Shown here piece after piece: positions 10,911 through 23,390 of a DNA stretch of 64,000 nt (positions are counted from its first letter, which is position 1; each line of letters opens with the position of its first letter). Under the pieces are notes generated by a model. The model made no database searches, was not told the DNA's origin, and saw only the letters and a list, made by a program, of their open reading frames with translations. The position numbers and the translations under genes were made by a program. Source of the DNA: Buddleja alternifolia (lineage: Eukaryota; Streptophyta; Magnoliopsida; Lamiales; Scrophulariaceae); NCBI GenBank assembly GCA_019426215.1, contig CM033402.1, forward strand, positions 7,317,246 through 7,381,245, written 5' to 3'.

Positions 10911-11783
10911 ATGGCTAAAAATCCACTTTATACAATTCTCGAAACAAACAAACTGACCGGTCCCAACTTTCCCGATTGGCTAAGAAACCTTAAGATTATT
11001 CTACAATATGAAAAGAAGGACTACATTCTGACGGCTGAACAGCCAAGAATAACTCTTGAAAGCACAGATGAGGATAGAGAGTACGTTAAGCTTTGGTCGG
11101 ATGACAATATCCAAGAGAGATGCCTTATCATGACTACAATGTCAAATGAGTTGCAAAAGCAACATGAGAATACGATATTGGTGAAGGATATTGTCAACCG
11201 CCTTGAAGAGTTGTATGGTACTAGAACAAGGAGAGAGAGGTATGTTATCTCGAAGCAACTGTTTGAAGCAAGGATGAGCGAAGGTGCATCTGTCAATGAT
11301 CACGTCCTTAAGATGATTCAATTGATTCACAAGATGAACGATTTGGACGTGGTACTTGATGGAGACCTTTGCGTCAACCTAGTCCTTCAGTCTCTCCCAA
11401 GGTCTTATGACCAATTCGTCATCAATTTCAACATGAACAACTTGAATGCCTCATTAAATGAGTTTTTGAACATGTTGACAAGTGCTGAGAGCACCATCAA
11501 AAAGGACAAGCCGGTGCTTCTGATGAATTCATCTTCTAAACCTAAGAAGGGTAACAAGAAGAAGAATAAGACTAAGAAGCTGAAAGGTACTGAAGGTGTC
11601 AAGAAGGTGAAAAAGTCCAAATCGGATAAGTGCTTCAAATGTGGGAAGACTGGGTACTGGCAAAGGAACTGCAAAAAGCCACCGGCTCAAGGTACGTTCT
11701 TTGTTGAAGTTAACTTTTCGGTTAACGATTCTTCTTGGATTCTAGACACTGGATGTGGAGTTCATATCTGCAATAACTTGTAG
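10911..11783 (+). pseudogene. Copia gag and start of protease
   Basis: A 290-codon frame starts at an ATG shortly after the leader. The first 200 or so residues have the Copia gag (UBN2-type) character, with LPRSYDQFV-like wording. A lysine-rich stretch follows, then a zinc knuckle, CFKCGKTGYWQRNC, in which the expected histidine of the CCHC pattern is tyrosine. The aspartic protease active site (WILDTGC) follows at about residues 276-282. The frame stops at TAG 11781-11783 but continues in the same frame for another 345 bases. A Gln codon would be expected at the stop, so a single C-to-T change explains it. Gag would form the particle that packages the RNA. Confidence 0.88.
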
Positions 11784-12131
11784 GAGATGACAAGAGTCAA
11801 GGAGCTAAGTAAAGGAGACATGACCCTACGGATGGGAAATGGATCACGGGTTGCTGCCAAAGCCGTGGGGACGATCTACTTAGCGATAGGAGATAGAAAT
11901 TTAGTATTAAATTCTGTTTATTTTATTCCTGAAATAATAAGAAACACTATCTCGATTTCGGTTTTAGATCGAGAGGGTTATTGTTTTGAGATTCGTAATA
12001 AAACTTTGTTTTTATATTATGAATCGTCTCTTATTATGGAATCAAAATTGCAAGATGGAGTTTATACTATTTTCCCAACAATTTCTAATCTCAATATTCA
12101 ACAAAGAAATAAACGTAAACGAGATAATTAA
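11784..12131 (+). pseudogene. Copia protease remainder, continuing toward integrase
   Basis: This is the same reading frame as gag, separated from it only by the TAG at 11781. It has the usual post-DTG protease wording with an LRMGNGSRV-like segment and ends at TAA 12129-12131. The integrase zinc-binding region follows directly in the same frame, so this is a second point nonsense change rather than a natural end. Confidence 0.8.
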
Positions 12132-12975
12132 GAAAACGCACTAATGTGGCACGAGAGACTAGGTCATATCTCCAAAGAAGGAATTCGAAGCTTGGCAACT
12201 CATTTAGGTCTCCGAAACTTAGATGAATTGACAACTTGCGAATCGTGTCTCAAAAGAGAAAATGACCAAGTTGCCATTTTTTAGTAAAGCGGAACAAGCC
12301 ACAAGTCCATTGGATTTGATCCATACGGATGTGTGCGGCCCTATGAGCATAAATGCTCAATGAGGGTTTAGCTACTTCATAACCTTCACAGACGATCACT
12401 CTCGGCATGGTTACGTATATCTGATGAGATATAAATCTGAATCCTTTGAGAAATTCAAGAAGTATAGATATGAGGTAGAGAAGCAGCTTGGAAAAAGTAT
12501 TAAAGCTCTTTGATCTGATCGGGGATGAGAATACTTGTCTTCCGAGTTCATTGATTATCTTAAAGAGAATGGGATTCTCTCACAGTGGACTTTGCCAGAC
12601 ACGCCTCAACATAACGGGGTAGCCGAACGAAAGAATCGAACATTGTTGGATATAGTTCGATCCATGATGAGTTTCATTGAAGTTCTTAAGTCCGTGTGGG
12701 GTTATGCGCTTGAAACGACAACCTATTTGTTGAATAGGGCGCCGTCCAAGGCTGTGCCCAAGACCCCATATGAAACTTGGTGTGGAAAGTCACCCTCGTA
12801 TGCTCACTTGAGAATATGGGGGTGCCCCATTTATGTAAAGCATTTAGTGGGAGACAAATTGGATCCCAAATCCTCTTTGTGTTATTTTGTAGGGTTTTCA
12901 AAGAAAACTATTGGATACTACTTCTACAACCCTGTGGAACAAAAGGTGATTGTTTCAAGAATGCCAATTTCCTAG
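12132..12975 (+). pseudogene. Copia integrase, broken
   Basis: The HHCC zinc region (WHERLGH ... CESC) is readable from 12144. A one-base frameshift near 12250-12262 moves the frame, after which the catalytic core is visible: HTDVCGP, then SDRG near 12514-12525, then the PQHNGVAERKNRT segment with the catalytic Glu at about 12610-12640. TGA stops interrupt it at 12361, 12511 and 12526, and a second frameshift lies near 12958. Integrase would insert the cDNA into the genome; this copy cannot make it. Confidence 0.85.
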
Positions 12976-13340
12976 AAAAAGGATTCCATTTGGATAGGAA
13001 AGACGAGGCTGTAGAGCTTGATGAGATAAATCAAAGTGATTCGAATCAAGGAGTACAAAATAACCCACCTGACACCAATGAAGCTAATCCGATATACCTA
13101 CAGAGAACACACAACCCTTGAGGAGATCTGAAAGATTTTCAAAGGCACCTGAAAGATGGCTTGGCCTGTTGTAAGAAAAGAACTCAGAAGATCCTCCCTT
13201 AGACTCTGATCCAAAGAGTTATAATGAAGCAATGTCTGACATTGATTCGGGAAAATGGCTTGAAGCCATGAAGTCTGAAATGGATTCCATGGACTCCAAC
13301 AAGATATGGACCTTGGTGGACCCACTTGAGGCGTGAAGCC
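12960..13340 (+). pseudogene. Copia integrase-RT linker, in several frames
   Basis: NFLEKGF-type wording follows the frameshift near 12958 and runs to TGA at 13119. After another shift, PLRRSERF and WLEAMKSEMDSM wording, typical of the start of Copia reverse transcriptase, continues to about 13335. There is a TAA at 13172 and a final frame change before the next segment. Confidence 0.8.
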
Positions 13341-14472
13341 CATTGGCTGTAAGTGGGTCTATAAGCGGAAGCTTAGAGTCGGTGGAGAGGCGGCTACCTA
13401 TAAAGCACGTCTCGTGGCGAAAGGATTTACTCAGAGGCAAGGCATTGACTATGAGGAAACCTTCTCGCCAGTGGCGATGCTGAAATCCATTAGGATTCTG
13501 CTTGCTATATCTGCATTTCTCGATTTCGAGATCTGGCAGATGGATGTAAAGACTGCATTCCTCAATAGAGAGATTGAGGAAGATATATACATGCAACATC
13601 CAGAGGGCTTTACATCCGAAACGAGCGAACACAAAGTGTGTAAGCTCCAAAAGTCCATTTATAGATTAAAGCAGGCTTCCCGAAGCTGGAATAAACGGTT
13701 TGACACTGTCATACGAGAGTATGGATATGTGCAAAACGTTGAAGAATCTTGTGTGTACAAGAAGGTTAGTGGGAGCGCAGTTACATTCCTCATACTTTAC
13801 GTTGATGATATTCTTTTGATCGGAAACGATATTGGAATGATGCAATCGACTAAAGTATGGCTCTCTAAACAGTTTTCCATAAATGATATGGGAGAGGCAT
13901 CCTACGTACTTGGTATGAAGATATACCGAGAGAGATTGAGTAGGCTGCTGGGACTCTCTCAATCCGCATATATCGATCGCGTACTTAAGAGATTTAACAT
14001 GGAAGAATCCAAGAGAGAATTCTTGCCAATGGGACATGGGATTACACTTTCCAAGTCGATGTCTCCTAAGAATCGAGAAGAAAGAGTAACAATGTCCCAA
14101 ATACCTTATGCCTCAGCTATAGGTAGCATAATGTACGCGATGATATGCACAAGACCCGATGTGGCGTACGCATTGAGTGTGTGCAGCCGTTATCAGGCTG
14201 ATCCCGGTGAGAAGCACCGGAATGCAGCAAAAGCGATCCTTAAGTACCTTAACAGAACTAAGGACATGTTTTTGATATACGGAAGTGGAAAATTGGAGTT
14301 AGAGGGATACACTGATTCGAGTTTCCAAACAGATGTGGACGACTCGAAGTCGATCTCGGGTTTTGTCTATCTGCTCAATGGAGGAGCCGTCAACTGGAAA
14401 AGTTCCAAGCAATCAACTGTGGCGGACTCCACCACTGAAGCAGAATATATCGCAGTGAAGGAAGGTGTTTAG
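13333..14472 (+). pseudogene. Copia reverse transcriptase and RNase H (uninterrupted segment)
   Basis: The longest open segment is 379 codons. The RT motifs are readable: KARLVAKGFTQ, TFSPVA, the WQMDVKTAFL region with its catalytic Asp, and LYVDDIL with the YVDD catalytic pair intact. RNase H follows with YTDSSF and STTEAEYIA. The frame ends at TAG 14470-14472 where Trp is expected, and the RNase H wording continues downstream in the same frame. This one domain could in principle be translated, but upstream breaks separate it from gag. Confidence 0.9.
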
Positions 14473-14697
14473 ATAAGGAACTTCATCCAAGAATTGGGCG
14501 TAGTTCCATCCGTTGTAGACGCAGTACCTTTATACTGTGATAACAATGGGGCTATTGCGCAAGCAAAAGAGCCAAGGTCTCATCAGAAATCCAAGCACAT
14601 ACAGAGGCGATACCACTTGATCAGGGAGATCATTGGGAGAGGCGACATTCGAGTGGAACGTGTGGACTCAGCAAACAATGTGGCCGACCCGCTCAAT
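14473..14697 (+). pseudogene. End of Copia RNase H, truncated by deletion into the LTR
   Basis: The frame continues past the TAG with the RNase H C-terminal region (YCDNNGAIAQAKEP, KSKHI, NNVADPL). At about 14695 it runs straight into sequence homologous to the interior of the 5' LTR, so the open frame continues to 14853 only as LTR-encoded residues. The expected end of pol, the polypurine tract and the first part of the 3' LTR are missing. Confidence 0.85.
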
Positions 14698-16004
14698 AGA
14701 GCTTCGACCTTAGCCATTGTTCTAGATTCAATCGGGAGATTAGATGGAGGGATCTTATTTATACAAGGATCAAGATCACGAAAGGCGTATCTTTATCTTC
14801 GTCTTTGTCTAGGTCTTCGTGGCCCGTTGCTAGACAGTAACCACGATTTGTAAATGCCGAGAATTAATATGGTGATTAATTCGAGGCTTGATTAAATCAA
14901 AGGAATGATTTAATCTAGTGCTTTCTATTTTAGGAAAGCACACTAGCACTTTGGGAAAGTGTACTTACTACTAGATAGTAGACGAGCCTAAAGGGTCACA
15001 CACTTAACTCGTGAGAGTCACTGCTTATATGATGTGATTAATCAATTTGAGAAAATTGAGGAAATTAGGAAAGTCTAGTCCTTTCCTAATATGGAATATG
15101 AATTAATTGAGGGGATTCAATTAATTCGACTATTTTAATTAATCTTGTAGAATTAATTAAATTAATGGACCTAGTAGAGTCCAAGTATTTTATTTAGTTG
15201 GGCTTGGTTCAATTAAATAAATAAGTCAATTGGAATAAGTAAATATAATTAAACGAGTTTTAATTATATGGGAATATTTAATTGATGGGTTTAGCCCATA
15301 ATTAAATATGGAGTCAAGAATTAATTCTTGGACTCCAAATAAGGATGATGGCCGATTTTTTGGGCCCTTGGCAGTTGGATTCGAAATCTAGGTGAAAAAG
15401 GAAAGGGTTTTCTTCTTCTCCAAGTCTTGCAGTTGAATGAGGACTCTAGGGTTCCTATTCTATATATATGTGAGTGCAAAACTAAAACCCAAAGCTTTTG
15501 AGGAGTGCAAAATTCGAACCCCCAGCTGGAAAATTAAGAGAGAATTTTTCTTGTCATCCTTAAGCCAAAAATCACCCCTTTCCCTTGTTCCAACAAGACA
15601 TCATTTTGTTCATGTGTTGAACTTAACGATTCACATATTCCATTCCTTCACATAATCAAGCCTAGGTTTTAGACTTAGATCTATTTCGTTGGCTAGCACC
15701 AATAACGAAGTAGGTGGTAACTTGAACGAGGTGTGGATACATCTTAGAGGTGCGACGTTTGGAGCACTAAAATCGGGGATACAATTGACGGGCGATTTCC
15801 TCCAAGAAATCGTGTGGAATTGCACCACAGGTTTGAAAAAATCCAAGATTGTTGCTGCGAGAATTTAATCAAGAGGTAAAAATTCTCGCAACCTTCTCTA
15901 TAGCATAATCGAGCACACTATTATTCCTGTTTCGGGTGGTTGTACGTTTAATTTTTTAAATTCCGTTGCCACGAGCCACCCAGGGAATAGAACTCAACCC
16001 AACA
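14695..16004 (+). repeat. 3' LTR of the nested Copia element, 5'-truncated
   Basis: It aligns with 7847-9157 of the 5' LTR and ends with the same CCCAACA next to the CTTGA duplication. The part equivalent to 7055-7846 is absent. The junction wording AATAGAGCTTCGACC against AATAAAGCTTCGACC suggests a deletion at a short homology. Most differences from the 5' copy in the inverted-repeat run fall in loops. Confidence 0.9.
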
Positions 16005-16009
16005 CTTGA

Positions 16010-16516
16010 TGTCAACTCTCTTTTTGTCATTAATGTTTCTCCTTAAATGAATCGAAAGTCTCGTCTCTAAATGCGTTTTAGGAGTTAGGATTTATCGATT
16101 GGCTACCCATTGATAAGTTATACTTAAAGAAAAAGTAAGAAGTTCACATGCTATCATTGATTCTCTTAGTTGGCTACTTGATTAAAATTAATCTCATGTA
16201 TCTATGATCAAATCAAGAAGATGGAGGATGATTACAATTGATCGGGTTTCTCCATTATTGTTTATTTCTATCATTTAATTGCTTCCTTACATTTTCGTTT
16301 GCTTAGTTTTCATACGATTGCAACCAAATTCCACCCCCACCCCCCTCCCTTTTGAAGTATCATAACTAGTTAACAATTGTAATTGATCTACACTCTTTTG
16401 GGTTCGACCATTGTTTACCTCTTTCACATTAGGTATCTAGGTATTTTTATTTTTTTTTTGGAAAATGGTATCTAGGTATTATAAATTGTATTTTTAGTGT
16501 GCTGCGACACGCATCA
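16010..16516 (+). repeat. Gypsy-type solo LTR, right part
   Basis: This continues the LTR interrupted at 7054 and ends in GCGACACGCATCA, a typical Gypsy LTR terminus. It is followed by GTAAT, matching GTAGT before 6013 with one change. It contains a C-rich run near 16333-16348. Confidence 0.68.
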
Positions 16517-18100
16517 GTAATCCCCGAAGAGTCCATTTATTCTCTCAATTTGAGCTTTCAAAGATACATCAATCAGGCGACCATAGGTATGTGACACCAC
16601 CAGATATTGACAAATTTCACATAAAATAAAAGTTCTTTTAATTATCAAAAACAACCTGATTTCCAATCTTTTGCTTCGCATTACCATAGAAAAAACGAAA
16701 AAGACATTCACCTTTATCATTTGAAGAGAAATTATATTTTCTCTAAAAAAAATCCACAACCAAAGTGAATCTTGTCAAGCTCTTGTACTATAAATCTCCA
16801 AAAAAATTATAATTGTATTTACGAAAATCGTATTATGATCTCAACATATTGACGGTTGTGATACCCTTATTTAACTTTGATATCTCCCAAGACTTTTCTC
16901 CTTATACTAGCGCAGTAAAACAATTTTTCTATCCTACAATAGTGTCACATCATTGTGGAATTGCTAAGTGTTCATTTTAAAAAAAAGTTGTTAATAATAA
17001 TTCAAATTAAATGGACACTTGTTAATCTTACAATGATGTGATATTATTGTGGGATAAAAGATCTATTCGGGTAACACAAAATTTCCCGATGAAAAAAAAA
17101 TAAAATTAAAAACGCAGAATTTCCCAAAACTCTTCGCATGTCCACAAGACCAGATAATAGAGTTTTACGTAGCATATGCTGACACGTCAACAATAGTATC
17201 ACTTTAGTGAGTGCGGCCCCACCATAACAAGGTTGTTCCAGCATTGGCGGGCCAATGTGGGCCAATCATTTCAGTTGAATCCAAAAGTGCACGGAATTTG
17301 TGGGACCACCTTTCCTTGTGCTACCCAATCAGATTGTAGCTAGGATTAGCCGCGTGTCACAGGAACAAAGATCAAAGATGTCATGAGGAGGTTCTGTCTT
17401 AACCTCGTATGGTATGGGTGTGACAACATTTAGTTTGAGGACATCATTTATATATATACATATGTATATATATAGTTGTACCAAAAAATTACATATATAT
17501 AGTATTATATCCATTTAATTTTCATTTTTTATTTTTTTTCTCTAATATTCGTTTGAGAAAATACTAATCTAGATTTAAATTCGCAAGCGGAAACTTTAAA
17601 CAATGAATAGATTTTTTGGCGAAGAATGTCGCATCTCATTCTTCAAAATATACTATATTGCTCTTACTTTATAATGAATGTTTCCTGATCTTCATTAGTT
17701 TGTAAAATAGAAATTTGAACATTCCCTATTTAATGAACATTAGTTTGATATATATGAAACGAATATTTTGTTACATGTTCTAAGGAAAAAAGAAGCTTAA
17801 TCCAAAGAGCAAGGGATATTTAATTCCTAGAAGGAATTTTGAAGGCCTCAATTTCATATTAGAAAATATGGGGGAACAAAAATTTGGGAGGACTCAATTA
17901 TTTTCTAAAATGCGGGAATACCTCTAGAAATTTGAGTTATGTTTCCTAATATTGATTTTTTTTTTTCAATTTCTCATCAATATGACTCCTACTAGTGATT
18001 ATGACATAATTTTAATTTATTAATCATGCATGGTAATTGGTATCGAACTACCATTATTTTATTGAATAATTATTGTGTAGTTAATGTAAACGATCCCACC
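16517..18100. other. Gene-free AT-rich stretch
   Basis: No supported gene was seen. Open frames are at most 81 codons and have no recognisable domains. There are short TA microsatellites near 17447-17475. 17100-17400 is less AT-rich than its surroundings, but I see no exon structure there. Confidence 0.55.
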
Positions 18101-18139
18101 CTCATGATCGTAAAGAGAAATAAACAACGGTACAATACA

Positions 18140-19140
18140 TTGGATATTACGTAATGTAGGTGTCCCTTGGTTCGGTTCGGTCCGAAATCGAACCAAAATT
18201 TCGGTTAACCAAAACTTTGATTTTCCGAAATTTCGGACTGAAAATTGAACCATAAAAGTTCGGTTTGATTTTCGGTCGAATCGAATTTCTGGAAAAAAAA
18301 TGAAAATTTGATATAAATAAATAATTGAATTTTAATTATGAATAATTTTAATTCATTTTTTTTCTTTTCCTATAAGTTGTCACAAGGAAACACATTTTTT
18401 TATAGTTTTTTGTCTATATAATATTATATAAAAAAATAAAAAAGATCAGTTTTCGATCGGTTCGAGCGATTTAACCAATCCATGAACCTCCAACGTAATG
18501 CGTGGAAAATGGGAAAATGAAGAAGACGATGACACATATTTGTTTCTCAAGCACAAAGCCATGAAGAGTTTAATGAGCTATAAAGAGAGTTGCTCAGGGT
18601 TGAAAATAAGTCGAACTTGCAATGGCCGAGCTAGTAAATTTAAGCTCATGCTAGCTCAATGTCTCAAATTTGCAGAGCTCAAACTCAGCTCATTTGTGTT
18701 TAAGATTATTTAAGCTCGAACTCGAACTCACTTATACTAAAATGAATTATTGTAGTACTTGAATTAATGTGATTTATATCAACAATTCTTATCATTTATT
18801 CTAATATTTTTCTTATTATATTGGCATGCGATATTTAAAAAAAAAATTAAAGTTGTCATTATGTTTATTTAACATAAAAGTATTGTTTTATAATTTTATC
18901 AGTACCATTATTATAACTAATTATTGCTATTAAGGAAAATACTGTTATTATTACCACTATTATCATTATTTAAGTATAGTTTAAAATATAAATTGTGGAA
19001 AAAAGAAGAAGAGCTCACGAGTCGAGTTGCAATTTTTTGAGCACCTATTTATGATTCATTAAATAGTTCAAATTTATGAAGTTCGAGTCGGGCCTCACCT
19101 GAGTCGGCACATTAGGCTCGTAAACCAACTCAACCCACCT
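18140..19140. repeat. Dispersed repeats with CGGTTCGGTTT and AGCTCGAACTCG wording
   Basis: At 18170-18300 words such as TTCGGTTCGGTCC and TTTCGG recur on both strands. At 18590-19135 GAGCTCAAACTCAGCTC, CTCGAACTCGAACTC and similar words recur. Both are familiar degenerate plant repeats without coding capacity. They could be remnants of non-autonomous DNA elements. Confidence 0.45.
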
Positions 19141-19255
19141 TGTAATATTACAATTGCTACCTATGATAATCGAACTCGGACACGAGCACGAACACAATGC
19201 AACATAACATGATATAGATGCGAAATGCAGGAATTCTTAAAAAGAATTAATGCAC

Positions 19256-19258
<3 letters not shown>

Positions 19259-19292
<34 letters not shown>
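19259..19292. repeat. (AT)17 microsatellite
   Basis: A perfect AT dinucleotide run. Shorter TA/AT runs occur at about 1482-1500, 22529-22548, 24731-24751, 25209-25229 and 57927-57943. Confidence 0.95.
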
Positions 19293-19296
<4 letters not shown>

Positions 19297-22200
19297 CATA
19301 TATTGCTATAAACCTATAAATCAATTAGTGGTTATATACATACATGTATGTATCTATATGTGTATATTTATACAGACACACACACGTATATATGTGTAGG
19401 TGTGTGTTAAATAAAAAGATAAACAATTATACATATCATTGGTGGTAGCAAATGTTTGTTAATGTGGATACGGTAACACAAATTTAATGATTACATTTAA
19501 AGTTTGGTTAAAAAAAATTCAGATTTTTCAAAATACTTGTTAATTATTTTTGCTAAGAAATCCAAGTGTAAACAAACTAGGTCTCAGATAGTATTTTCAA
19601 GGTCACATAAGAAATTTAAATGACCTATTCTATGCATGCATAATTTCCCTTTCCCTTAAAAGTCGTCATTATATGATTATCAAAAAAAAAATTGCTAAGT
19701 ACATGATATCAAAATATACGTACTTATTAAGATCTTGGTACCAATCATTTTCTCTATATTTATCTAATGTGTATATTTTGCACTAACCTACATTTAGAAA
19801 GTATGCTGATAAGAATAAATAATCCCTCTATTCTAAGAAAGATGTTTACTATTTTATTGGTGTTTGTTCTAAATATCTCATGTTCTTTACTAAATAAATA
19901 AGTGAGTATTTATTATATTATCCGACATTGCTCATCAATTTGATTGAGAAAGATTGAACTAATTCATATTTGCTATAAAGTAATAATCGTATTTAATGAA
20001 CAAAAGTTCCTCACATGGTTAATCCCAGTTCGAATAATAATTTTGTTAGACAATACTTACAGATTAAACTAAAATCGGGAAATGTTTTGGAAGGTAATTT
20101 TGTACGTTCTTTTTTGTTTCTTTGAAAAGTTATTCTTGGAGAAAAATAATATAAAATTAACTTTTGTGAATTCCTAATTAATGTCAAACATAATATTATC
20201 TTTGGAACGAGTGAAGTAAAAGAATTGCTGTCCTCTTAATTTAAGCATAATTAAATATACTGCAAAAGTAATTGAGATAGCAAGATTTTTAATTTACGAC
20301 CAACAAGGCGAAGAAATTCATAAAAAGTAGAAGTCGGATTTGTCAAAACAGTATATTAAATGATTCTTCAAATAAAAACCCACCTATCGCTCCCCATCTC
20401 TTTTTAAATTATAGCCTTTTTTTTTTTTTATTCTCCTCCGATGATAGTCAGTCATCTATTTCACCATTATTACCATTATCATTGTCGGCTGATTAGGTTG
20501 GAGCACTCTTCTTCAAGTTGTACATCACATCTTCAAATCTGACGAGACGGGTATGAATTTAACAAGACAGAGACAGATCTGGCAATATGAAGACGGGTGA
20601 TATATAACTTTTTATATAGCATTTTAGATATTTTGTTTAGTATTTTATTTCTCTCTCGTATGAGAGTTTGCTTTCTCTTTCAAATGAGAGTTTCGTCTCT
20701 CCTTAAATAGGAATTGCATCAAAAATTTCTTGGGCTTGTTTATTAGTTCTTAAGATATATTATCTTGAAAAATCTCGATATTTGGTACTTAAATTGTTCT
20801 TTATTATATCGTTAGATACAATCTCAATTGTATTAATGTTGTACACTTTTTATTGTATAAAATAAAATACCGTTTTCCGTTAAAAAATATTCTTCAAATT
20901 CAAAAAGGTATTTAATCATGATAATCACGACCACATGCTTGGCAAATTAACATAGGAAGATAATATTAGAGTCTAATCATTGCATGTGAATAGTCAACAA
21001 TGATGAATCTTTCACCCCTATCTTCGTATGCTTACATTTATATATAAATCACATTAAATATAGCAAAGATACTCATGGCCGACATTGCATTTACATTATA
21101 TTTAATGAAAAATTTATCACTAGTGAAGATGAATGAATAAAGATTTTTATTTTTTTTACAATAAATGAATAGAGATGCATACTAAACAGTAAAGAACAAA
21201 ACAAGATGTGCAAATTTTGTAAATCTGCAACGTTGAGTTGAGCTTTTTCATTCTATCATATATACTTAAATGTATTTTAAATCTACTAAGAAAAACTATC
21301 ACATCATATATAAATTATTTTACAATCTTATGTAAAAAAATAATTATTTTAACTTGACTTTTATAAGATCAAAAAATTCCAGAATATAATTGGCGCAAGA
21401 ATTTATAATAATTATTATAATTTAATTTTATTAAGACATGTTATAAGGTAATAAAACACTTTCAATCCTAAATATTCTATCACACTCCTGGCTATATACT
21501 CTCGTCCGGTTCTATGTGATGTAGTGTTGCGCAGTAGATCACATGACCAAATTTGTTATATGAATTGAGAGTTTGGAATTATTGTCATTGATGAATTACA
21601 AGTTTCATCATTAATAAAATCCTTCTCATTCACTTTTTTTTACAATTATTTATAATTTCCATGATGTTTATAAATGATAAATATCATTGAGCATGAAATT
21701 ATGTATACTTCTTTCGAAGATAAGGGAGTAGTACTTCTTAATCGTTTATGCTTCTTAAACGTTGCTTGTATTTTCTTTTAAAAAATGATACATTTTATAG
21801 AACGGAGCCTGCAAAAACCCCCCATATAGACTATAGTCTTGGATGGTTTTCGTTATTAAAAGTAGTAGAAAATCTCAATTTTTTTTTAATTGAAAAAAAA
21901 TCGATTGGATGATATAGCTTAATTAATAACTTATACGTTCCCACTCAATATCAATAAATTGGGAGCAAAGGTAGCTGAAAATTATTTATGACAAAATCAA
22001 ATTTCATACTACAACCACATGATACAAATAATATTCTTTACACAAAAATCAAAATCATCTAATAAATGTCAAATTATTTAAATATGTGATATACGATATC
22101 ACTATCGACATTTTTGACTAACTACATTCTTTCATTAAAAATGATAAAAATTCAAAAAAAACAAAAAAATTGTACTAGATCATCTCAATTCTTGAAGAAA

Positions 22201-22549
22201 AGGAGGATTTGAATTAGAAATATCAACTACTTTGTGCCTAATTACTAAAATAAAGCAAATATGAGTAAGATTTTTTCATGGTACACTTTTAAGCTCTATA
22301 TGTTTGTCAAGTGGGAGAAATACACGTGCCCATTCTAAAAAGCGTGTTTGGTGGGGTTCCATTAAAGCTTTGGCGAAAAGTAGTTGAATAAGTTGTGCTA
22401 AAGTCGTTGTTTGGGCCCCCGCAAATGATAAATTCCAAGATGATGATGATTGACTTTAGCAATTGTTTCACGGGCCCTTCCACCTATTATTTGCTTCTAA
22501 TTACTCTCTTGTTTTCAATTTAGCAATTTATATATATATATATATATAC
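19293..22549. other. Gene-free AT-rich stretch
   Basis: I see no gene, RNA or complete mobile element here. Open frames are too short to support. The base composition is uniformly AT-rich. Confidence 0.55.
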
Positions 22550-22552
22550 TCT

Positions 22553-22935
22553 CACTACTAAAAAACAAAATATCAATGACAAAATGTTGAGTAATAATAT
22601 CAAAGTTATCATTAAATGTATTTTATTAGTGACAAGAATTTTTGCTTTGTCATAAGAATAAGTTACATGTTGAATAGTGATAAAAAGTCACTCTTAATAA
22701 TTAGTGACGAAGAAATTATTGTCACTATTGACAATTAGTGACAACAACACTATATATTTATGTTCTCACTAAGTTATCACTGTACATGTGTCAATAGTTA
22801 TCAATAGTGATAATTTTAAGGAAATTCCTGTCACTGAAAGCCTTTATTGTGACAAAACAAAAATTATTATCACTTATTATATATATCTAATGACAATTTT
22901 ATTTTGTCACTAATTACTTTTTGTTTGGTGTAGTA
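22553..22935. mobile_element. CACTA-type MITE with target duplication
   Basis: The left end CACTACTAAAAAACAAAA pairs imperfectly with the right end, TTTTTGTTTGGTGTAGTA, whose complement is TACTACACCAAACAAAAA. The flanks TCT (22550-22552) and TCT (22936-22938) are a 3-bp duplication. The interior has the same GTGACAAAA / TTGTCACTA wording as 1431-2040, so the two belong to one family. It is 383 bp and noncoding. Confidence 0.8.
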
Positions 22936-23203
22936 TCTCTGGTTATTAAATTCCATTCAGAATTTCAGCTCAACTGCGGATTGGTCGACTAAAATTAGTT
23001 CCTTGATGAATATTGTTACATAGTTAGAGAAAATTGGTCAATCACAATATAAATGTTATAACTTTTTGTTCAAAATCGAAAATCTCATTCAATTTAATCA
23101 CATTTGTAGCTGAAGTTTATAATTAAAAGGGAGTACAATATGAGATTCTTTGATAACATATTAATTAATAGTCACCAAAACATATGCTAGCTAGCTATCA
23201 AGA

Positions 23204-23390
23204 CATGTTGGTATAGTGGTATTCACCTCACACTTTATGTGAGAGGTCTTGGGTTCAAATCCAAACTGCCACAAGTTGTGGCTCTTTCCTCCTTTGTAGA
23301 GCTAGATAGAGTATTTATGGCTCAAAATTATCACTATCAACCCGAATATATCGGGCTAGATATTTATCGGTGTAACGTTATTGACATTAT
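23204..23390 (+). mobile_element. tRNA-derived SINE, family A
   Basis: The head has a box A-like TTGGTATAGTGG (23208-23219) and a box B-like GGTTCAAATCC (23252-23262) at tRNA spacing. The body wording (TAGAGCTAGATAGAG, TATGGCTCAAAATTATCACT) is shared with the minus-strand copies at 28141-28322 and 41612-41795. RNA polymerase III would transcribe it. It is not a tRNA gene, because there is no acceptor pairing. The right end is approximate, and the open frame running through it (23239-23523) is not supported as a gene. Confidence 0.65.

Larger units (their letters stand above)
7055..16004 (+). mobile_element. Copia LTR retrotransposon with long LTRs, nested in the solo LTR
   Basis: A complete insertion is bounded by the perfect 5-bp duplication CTTGA (7050-7054 and 16005-16009). 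The order is 5' LTR, primer-binding site, a leader of about 1.75 kb, gag, protease, integrase, reverse transcriptase/RNase H and 3' LTR. This is the Copia order, with integrase before reverse transcriptase. The polyprotein is broken by several stops and frameshifts, so the copy is dead. The 3' LTR lacks its first 790 or so bases. The two LTRs show about ten differences over the first 190 aligned bases, so the insertion is not very recent. Confidence 0.92.

Noticed and set aside
23208..23262. Possible tRNA gene
   Set aside because: Box A and box B are present, but no acceptor stem pairs. The body is shared with two other dispersed copies, so it is a SINE.
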